Assembly (NCBI GenBank): GCA_964428175.1
Contig: CAYRXM010000001.1
Location: forward strand, 38,740-102,739
Length of the DNA: 64,000 nucleotides
Source of the DNA: CAYRXM01 sp964428175
Lineage (GTDB): Bacteria; Chloroflexota; Anaerolineae; JAFGEY01
Reading direction: 5' to 3'
Shown here: piece by piece, positions 59,125 through 64,000 of the stretch
How the letters are laid out: the number at the start of each line of letters is the position of its first letter
How positions within the stretch are numbered: position 1 is the stretch's first letter
The notes under the pieces: model-generated
What the model was told of the DNA's origin: nothing
What the model saw: only the letters and a program-made list of their open reading frames with translations
Databases searched by the model: none
Position numbers and translations under genes: made by a program

Positions 59125-59465
59125 AAGTACGCTCCAGCTTGGCATTCATCAGGCATTATACCACCTTTTGAATCGCTTGGCTAGTACTCAAGTCCTATCG
59201 GGCGCATTTCAATCCTGGGGCGAGTTTTTGAGGAGTCAGGCACGCCTCGTGCCTGACGATGCAATACGATACGCAATCGAGGTGGCACGGCGTTGTGGAA
59301 CAACGGGGCGTGCCGCTCTCCTCGTTTGGAACGTTATGTCAAGCTGCTCCAAAAAGAAATGCGCCCGTCCTATCCCGTAGAGCAAAAGCATCGCAGCTAC
59401 TCAACCAGCAAGGCCATGATCTTGGAGGATAGACCCTATCAGGCGCACAGAGCCGCGAGATGGCA
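59125..59465. other. 341-bp intergenic region with nested palindromes
   Basis: No gene is visible. It contains CGGGCGCATTTC (59199) mirrored by GAAATGCGCCCG (59356), a GGCACG-CCT-CGTGCC hairpin at 59240-59254, and the hairpin at 59284-59316 shared with 7318-7350. The region looks like a composite repeat. Confidence 0.6.
59284..59316. repeat. dispersed hairpin, copy 2
   Basis: GGCACGGCGTTGTGGAACAA then CGGGGCGTGCCGC; differs from 7318-7350 at one visible position. Confidence 0.7.
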
Positions 59466-60167
59466 TCAGCCGGGCTGCATGCCGGGACGCAGTGCGGGAG
59501 CGGGCAAGTGGCGGCGTTGGCGCTGCTCGCCCTCACGGACCAGATCGTCGATCTGCTGCATCAACTGCTGCGAGCGCGTGCGCACGTATGCCCGGTCGGT
59601 CACATCGCCCTGTACATAGTGCGCTCGCCCGCCAGTGACGGCATACGGCCCGCCCAGATACCAGGTGCCGGTCTCGATTTTGCCGTCGACTTTGGTTTCG
59701 ATGCGCCGGATGCGCGTGCGATCCAGCGAGATGCCCACCGGCACTACCGGCGCGCCGGTCTCCAGCGCCAGCCGCACGACGCCGGTGTGCGGGGGGCAAA
59801 AGCCGCCTTCCAGTGGGCTGATCGAGCCTTCGGGGAAGATGACCAGTGTGCGCCCACCGGCAAGCAGCGTCTTGGCCTGATCGTAGGCTGTGCGCCCGTT
59901 GCTCTTGACCACGCGCACGTGTCCGGTTTGAGCCAGGTATTGGCCCAAGCCGGGCACCTTGAACAGCGTTTCTTCGATCAAGATATGCACCCGGTCTGCG
60001 GCCAACATGCCGATCAGGAACGGATCGGTGGTGGTGGGATGGTTGGGGGCGATGATCTTGGCCCCCTGGGGCAGTGCTTCGTGCCAGCGCACGTCCAGGT
60101 CAAAGCGCGTGTGCGCGACAAGTTCGATCAGCGGGCGGCTTAATTGATATAGAATTTCGTCCAGCAT
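59466..60167 (-). CDS. plsC: 1-acyl-glycerol-3-phosphate acyltransferase-like protein
   Basis: The 233-residue protein has the acyltransferase block I NHPTTTDP (His-x4-Asp, near residue 42), the substrate motif FPEGSISPLEGG near 110 and VVPVGISLDR near 141. It should acylate lysophosphatidate or a similar acceptor at the inner membrane face. An IS element lies 50 bp upstream of its start in the same orientation and may separate it from its original promoter. Confidence 0.88.
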   Translation of the reverse strand: MLDEILYQLSRPLIELVAHTRFDLDVRWHEALPQGAKIIAPNHPTTTDPFLIGMLAADRVHILIEETLFKVPGLGQYLAQTGHVRVVKSNGRTAYDQAKTLLAGGRTLVIFPEGSISPLEGGFCPPHTGVVRLALETGAPVVPVGISLDRTRIRRIETKVDGKIETGTWYLGGPYAVTGGRAHYVQGDVTDRAYVRTRSQQLMQQIDDLVREGEQRQRRHLPAPALRPGMQPG

Positions 60168-60201
60168 TGCGTTTCTCCATAGTTTGTGTGCCAGGACAAC
60201 A

Positions 60202-60216
60202 AAAAAAGATCGATTG
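60202..60216. repeat. 15-bp target site duplication, left copy
   Basis: AAAAAAGATCGATTG directly precedes the IS left end and recurs at 61763-61777. Confidence 0.88.
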
Positions 60217-61762
60217 TGTATTGGTCAACGACATAGTGGACACTTGCCCACCGTCATAGAACGCCGATTCGGTTAGCGAACTCGTTGGGTGAGAGGCCCG
60301 GGAACGGTAAGCCCTGGTGGGGGCGGTCATTGTACTGCTCTCGGAACTGCACAAGCAAAGTCAACAACTCGGCTTCAGTTTCCCAAGAGTACGTCGCTAA
60401 CCACTCTTTGAGTGTACGGACAAAACGCTCGGCAATGCCATTGGACTGCGGACGATGGCGGGCGATCAGGATATGGACAAAGCCCGCGTTGCTGGCGAGT
60501 TCTTTGAAAACTTGAGCAGTGAAATGCACACCCCGGTCCGAGATAAGGAACTGCAAGTCGGTGGGCAACAAGACTTGCAGAGCGGCGACGATCATCTCGG
60601 CGGTGACGTGTGCGCCAACAGTAAACAAAGGCAATCCCAAGCACTGACGAGTGCAATTGTCGACGAGAAGCAGCACGGCGACCCAGACGGTGACGATGGG
60701 CAGCGTCGAGAGTTGCTGCTTGAGTTGATTGCGTTGTTCACGCCACAGTGCGTCGGCTTGCTCACGTTGGCGTTGTTGTTCACGATGGTGCTGGCGCATC
60801 TGTCGCCATTCGGCGTCCGACAAAAGGGCAGTGCCATCGCTGTCGGGCGCAGAGGAGGCACAGGCTGCTTGTTGGGTGCGGCGGCGTTCACGCAGTGCAC
60901 GCCAGGCGGTGTCTTGCTGTTCGCGCTGTGCGCGGACCTGACGGCGTTGGGCACGGAGTTCAGCTTCGGTTTGACGGAGTGCACGTTTTTGTTCACGCAC
61001 CGTTGCGGTGTCGTCAGGTTCAGGTGTGGCGATCGGGGTGTCCGGCGTCGATTGAACCGCCTGCTCAGCCGAAGCGGCACGGAATTGCTGCATCGCCTGC
61101 GCATACTCCAGGTCAGCCTGCGCAAATACCTGGCCTGGGTATGAAGGTGCGGCTTCTTTGGGCCGCTCCACCACCAATCGCCCAGAGGAGCCACTCACCG
61201 CAGGCAGCTTGACCTCGCCACTGTGCGTTGCCGGCACAAAACACAGATCGACGTTGATCGTCTGTCCCGCTTCCTCGGCCGTGCGCACGGCAGGCTCAAT
61301 CACTGGCTTGCTCTCGGCTGCGGAGACCCACAGGTGGGCCGCCTTGAGAATTCGCCGCACGGTATTGGGTACGATCACTCGTTCCCAATTGTTGGCTTTG
61401 GCCAGTTCGTCGGCAATCCGTCGCTTGCCCCACTCGGGATGCTCATTGCGCATCTCAACAACGCGTTGTTCGACTGCTGATGAAGTGTGTGCAGGCGACT
61501 TGGGAGCCGAATCGACCAGGTGCTCCAATCCTGCATAGCCTTCGGCGTCGAAGCGTGGTTTCCAATTGTAAAAGGTCTGGCGACATACGTGCGCCTTGCG
61601 ACTCGCAGCGGCGATATTGCCAGTTTCTTCCCAGCTCTGGAAGAGCAGTTTCCGTTGTGCAGCGGTTGTTCGTGGAAAGTGAATTCGTTTTTGTCCCATA
61701 CAGACCAAGGATACACCATTTGGGCCAATTTTGCACTGTCCACTATGTCATTGACCAATACA
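60217..61762 (-). mobile_element. complete IS481-like insertion sequence (1,546 bp)
   Basis: The ends are TGTATTGGTCAACGACATAG... and its complement, 25 of 26 bases matching, with TGT/ACA tips. A 15-bp direct repeat flanks it (60202-60216 and 61763-61777). One transposase gene fills the element. Intact ends and an exact duplication point to recent insertion. TGT ends and a long duplication fit the IS481 family. Confidence 0.92.
60254..61699 (-). CDS. DDE transposase with large insertion in the catalytic core
   Basis: The 481-residue transposase has an N-terminal HTH (about 15-50, ETGNIAAASRKAHVCRQTFY) and a second HTH_32-like region (about 70-125). The rve core has D151 in INVDLC, D388 in LISDRG and E424 in GIAERF. 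The D2-E gap of 35 residues is normal. D1 and D2 are 237 apart, against about 60 normally, because residues about 165-330 are an Arg/Gln-rich coiled coil (REQKRALRQTEAELRAQRRQ). The start is ATG at 61699; no good ribosome binding site is seen. Confidence 0.92.
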   Translation of the reverse strand: MGQKRIHFPRTTAAQRKLLFQSWEETGNIAAASRKAHVCRQTFYNWKPRFDAEGYAGLEHLVDSAPKSPAHTSSAVEQRVVEMRNEHPEWGKRRIADELAKANNWERVIVPNTVRRILKAAHLWVSAAESKPVIEPAVRTAEEAGQTINVDLCFVPATHSGEVKLPAVSGSSGRLVVERPKEAAPSYPGQVFAQADLEYAQAMQQFRAASAEQAVQSTPDTPIATPEPDDTATVREQKRALRQTEAELRAQRRQVRAQREQQDTAWRALRERRRTQQAACASSAPDSDGTALLSDAEWRQMRQHHREQQRQREQADALWREQRNQLKQQLSTLPIVTVWVAVLLLVDNCTRQCLGLPLFTVGAHVTAEMIVAALQVLLPTDLQFLISDRGVHFTAQVFKELASNAGFVHILIARHRPQSNGIAERFVRTLKEWLATYSWETEAELLTLLVQFREQYNDRPHQGLPFPGLSPNEFANRIGVL

Positions 61763-61777
61763 AAAAAAGATCGATTG
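61763..61777. repeat. 15-bp target site duplication, right copy
   Basis: AAAAAAGATCGATTG directly follows the IS right end. Confidence 0.88.
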
Positions 61778-61784
61778 GCCGGGA

Positions 61785-62567
61785 TTAGCCGTTGATCTGG
61801 CTTACTCTGCCCGAGCCGGAGATGTGCGTCACGACCACCGGTTGGCCGACATACTCGATATCGCCGCTGCCGCTGACGGTCGCGTCGAGGCGATCTCGCG
61901 CCCAGACTGCTGCATAACCGCTGCCTGTCACCTGCACGTTGACCTCGTCGCTGCTCACCGCGTCGGCGAGATAGCGGCCCGCACCGCCGATCAGGATGTT
62001 CTGGCGCTCTACTTGTCCTTCGACGATCTCGATATCGCCGGAGCCGCTCAGATTCAGATCGATTGTGTTGGCGCGAACCTCTTGCACCTGCATATCGCCT
62101 GAACCGCTGATTTTGAAGCGCACCTGCTCGGCCTTAACCGTGCCCAGTTCGATGTCGCCCGCGCCGCTTATGGTCACCGACAGTGTTTGAGCATCCAATT
62201 CCGGGGCGATGATCTTGCCGCTGCCCGACAGGGTTACCGAATCGAGAGATTTGACGGTGAGGTAAAAATGGATCGGTTTGGTGTTGTTCAGTCCCACTCC
62301 CGGCTCGACGCCGATGTACAGATGACCATCGCGCACCTCGGCGGTCAGGTAACGCAGCAGGTTGTCTTCAGCTTCGATGCGCAGCGACTCTTTGCTGCCC
62401 TTGTCAATGTGCAGCGTGCCGATGCCGGCCAAAGTGACGCTGGTAAACCCCTTGACCTGCCGATCCTCTTGGGCCAACCGGCCCGATCCGTGCATCAGGG
62501 CGCACCCCGTCAACAAAAAACCCAATACGCTTACCATCAAGACGCCAAGAATTAATTTTTTCTTCAT
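61785..62567 (-). CDS. DUF2807 (GIN-domain) lipoprotein
   Basis: The 260-residue protein has a lipobox (LGFLLTGC) and a right-handed beta-helix-like domain of short repeats around GSG or GAG: LSGSGKII, ISGAGDIEL, ISGSGDMQV, LSGSGDIEI, GGAGRYL, VTGSGY, VSGSGDIEY. This is the putative auto-transporter adhesin head family. GGAGG selects the ATG at 62567. It is surface-exposed; ligand unknown. It follows a membrane protein gene by 53 bp, so both form an operon. The IS inserted just past its stop. Confidence 0.9.
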   Translation of the reverse strand: MKKKLILGVLMVSVLGFLLTGCALMHGSGRLAQEDRQVKGFTSVTLAGIGTLHIDKGSKESLRIEAEDNLLRYLTAEVRDGHLYIGVEPGVGLNNTKPIHFYLTVKSLDSVTLSGSGKIIAPELDAQTLSVTISGAGDIELGTVKAEQVRFKISGSGDMQVQEVRANTIDLNLSGSGDIEIVEGQVERQNILIGGAGRYLADAVSSDEVNVQVTGSGYAAVWARDRLDATVSGSGDIEYVGQPVVVTHISGSGRVSQING

Positions 62568-62620
62568 TTGAACCTCCATCTGGTTGGTCTCCGGGATTTC
62601 TGAAATCTCGAAGGTTTGAT

Positions 62621-63436
62621 TTACACAGCCGCAGAATTCGATTTGCGATCCTGGCTCGATTGCAGAATCCAGATGCCCAGGACGATGAACAAGAGCGGCC
62701 ACAGGCGGATAAACATCCCGTTAAAGGCGAAAAAGAAACCAAAGATCAGAAACGTCACCGCGCTCCAGGCCATCATGCGCAAGCCGACCTTGCGCACCAC
62801 GCGCCCGCCCATCCCCAGCAGGTTGGCGAGCGCCAGCCCCGCGCCGACAAACCCGGGGATTAATGCCCAGGTGTACGACCAACTGGCCCACAAACCGGTC
62901 ATATTTTGCCAGTAAAGCATCACGCCCAGCCCGCCAACGATCACGCCGGGAATGGCCTGCGCGCCGACGCCGGTCAATGCGGCGGCGACAATAAACATCA
63001 CCCCCAGGCCGACCAGAATCAGCGCCCATGAGAAGATAAAAGGCGTCAGGGTGTGCATGGCCCACATCAAGCCGGCCATCAACAGCGCCTGGATGAACCA
63101 GACCATCCCGGCCTGGCGAACGCGCTGGCCGGGCATCCCCAACAGGCTGGCCATGACCAGCCCCAATCCGACCAGGCCCGGCACCAGCGGCCAGACGTAG
63201 AGCCAACTGGCCCACCAGCCGGTGATGTTTTGTCCAAAGAGCATCACGCCCAGCCCGCCGATCAGGGTGCCCGGAATGGCCAGCGCACCGACATGGTAGA
63301 GCATCGCTGCCAGCAAGAACACGCCGCCCAATCCGACCATCGTCAGCGGCCAGGACGCCGGCGCGCCCAGCAGCCACAACAGTCCCAGCACAACCAGTGC
63401 TGCACCTGTCAAGAACAAACACTTGTTTTTCATCAT
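62621..63436 (-). CDS. membrane protein with an internal duplication
   Basis: The 271-residue protein has about eight transmembrane helices. Two segments, about 50-102 and 153-207, are near copies: AIPGTLIGGLGVMLFGQNIT / AIPGVIVGGLGVMLYWQNMT followed by (G/L)WASW...W.L(V/I)PG.VG. This points to an internal tandem duplication. GGAGG precedes two possible ATGs (63436 and 63433). The family is not one I can name; it is often seen next to DUF2807 lipoproteins, as here. Confidence 0.8.
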   Translation of the reverse strand: MMKNKCLFLTGAALVVLGLLWLLGAPASWPLTMVGLGGVFLLAAMLYHVGALAIPGTLIGGLGVMLFGQNITGWWASWLYVWPLVPGLVGLGLVMASLLGMPGQRVRQAGMVWFIQALLMAGLMWAMHTLTPFIFSWALILVGLGVMFIVAAALTGVGAQAIPGVIVGGLGVMLYWQNMTGLWASWSYTWALIPGFVGAGLALANLLGMGGRVVRKVGLRMMAWSAVTFLIFGFFFAFNGMFIRLWPLLFIVLGIWILQSSQDRKSNSAAV

Positions 63437-63742
63437 CGACCTCCAGTCTTTCTAATTGCGGTTAATCTTGAACCAGTTTATCACGGCGCAAACACGGCTG
63501 CCTATCGCCAGGCTAACAAATAGCTATTGCTTTGGGCATAACCTCATACTATTTCTAACAATTTTCTGATAGAAATCTAACAAAAATCATACAAATGGAT
63601 GTTAATATGTCGCCGAGAGTCCCAGTCTTTGCATGAACGGCGGTTTTTGTAAGCAGTGGCCCTCTCTTGGCGATCATTTGATCCTGCCGGCTATTCAGCC
63701 GTGCAAGCCCAACCCCTTTGACTTTTTCGCTTTGAATGTAGG
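63437..63742. other. 306-bp intergenic region, no gene seen
   Basis: AT-rich towards 63540-63610, with several weak promoter-like boxes. A minus-strand open frame (63555-63980) has atypical Ser/Arg-rich composition and is not believed. Confidence 0.5.
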
Positions 63743-64000
63743 CAAAAAACATTCCTTCTGGTACAACAATTCGTTTGCTTCCAACGCGGTTAGTTGTTTC
63801 CAAAGGCGGCGACCGGCTTGTCCGGATTTTGTGTGACCTGGTTCTGATGCTGTCGCTGCTGGACCAGCAACCAGTTTTGGCCTTTGATAGTTGGAGCGGC
63901 GACCTGGTCAGCGTGGTTATTCCCATTACCATGACTGCCAACAGATATACTTCACGCGGCCACAAACTGCGCTTTTTCAAAGAGTTGAAAGCGCAGGGTC
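63743..64000 (+). CDS. partial reading frame running off the window end
   Basis: The plus-strand frame is open from the codon after TAG at 63740 to the end. The first ATG is at 63848, but a TTG or GTG further up is possible. The visible sequence (LVVSKGGDRLVRILCDLVLM, then AFDSWSGDLVSVVIPITM) has protein-like composition and codon use. No family recognised; start and function open. Confidence 0.4.

Noticed and set aside
63555..63980. 141-codon minus-strand frame at the window end
   Set aside because: Ser/Arg-rich with no recognisable pattern; the plus-strand frame over the same region looks more like coding sequence.
1..64000. CRISPR array or prophage
   Set aside because: No regularly spaced direct repeats and no phage structural, integrase or lysis genes were seen; the only mobile gene is the IS transposase.

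Overview
The window looks like chromosomal DNA of a Chloroflexota bacterium, probably Anaerolineae- or Caldilineae-like. This is an inference. It rests on GC-rich coding sequence, several lipoproteins and anchored proteins with Pro-Thr-Pro linkers, an FMN riboswitch in front of a RibXY-type ABC transporter, KimA-like potassium permeases, a tmRNA tag that seems to start with Gly, and many short palindromic intergenic repeats. Promoters that can be read are ordinary TTGACA-17-TATAAT types, and most starts have GGAGG-type ribosome binding sites. There is no rRNA, prophage or CRISPR array.

Layout. 1-7.3 kb: end of a histidine kinase, a response regulator, an alpha/beta hydrolase without its Ser nucleophile, an NBR1-domain lipoprotein, three overlapping complex-I/hydrogenase-like membrane proteins and a GNAT enzyme. 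7.3-14.9 kb: a lipoprotein with five two-Cys repeats, tRNA-Arg, DUF362 and PrsW-like proteins, three anchored proteins and tmRNA. 15-21.2 kb: a minus-strand group of an AMP-forming ligase, a PurO-like protein and an SMP-30 lipoprotein, plus a nitroreductase, an SDR and a divergent TetR regulator. 21.2-28.6 kb: a ChvE/GguA/GguB-type sugar importer followed by an ABC-ATPase fused to a histidine kinase, and a convergent REC-HTH-REC regulator. 28.6-33.4 kb: a metallopeptidase, a 24-residue Lys-rich microprotein, and hisZ-hisG-hisD behind a histidine attenuator. 33.4-39.8 kb: TPR, response regulator and GNAT genes, then FMN riboswitch-ribXY-ATPase and a flavin-reductase-like gene. 39.8-47.5 kb: a GT-C-like membrane protein carrying an in-frame palindromic repeat, a membrane peptidase, a sugar isomerase, and two KimA paralogues sharing an identical 154-bp 3' end. 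47.6-54 kb: aspartokinase, threonine synthase, Glu-type dehydrogenase and serA, preceded by a structured leader or small RNA. 54-64 kb: TPR protein, HTH protein, M23 peptidase, tRNA-Leu, GAF histidine kinase, PlsC, an intact IS481-like element, and a DUF2807 lipoprotein operon.

How the parts work together. The sugar importer, the ABC-kinase fusion and the two-receiver regulator look like one sensing unit in which a transporter-type nucleotide-binding domain drives phosphorelay. The his genes are controlled by a leader peptide with three consecutive His codons. Riboflavin uptake is controlled by FMN. The serA/gdh/thrC/lysC run supplies Ser, Glu and Asp-family amino acids. At least four families of short inverted-repeat elements recur in the window, one of them inside a reading frame.
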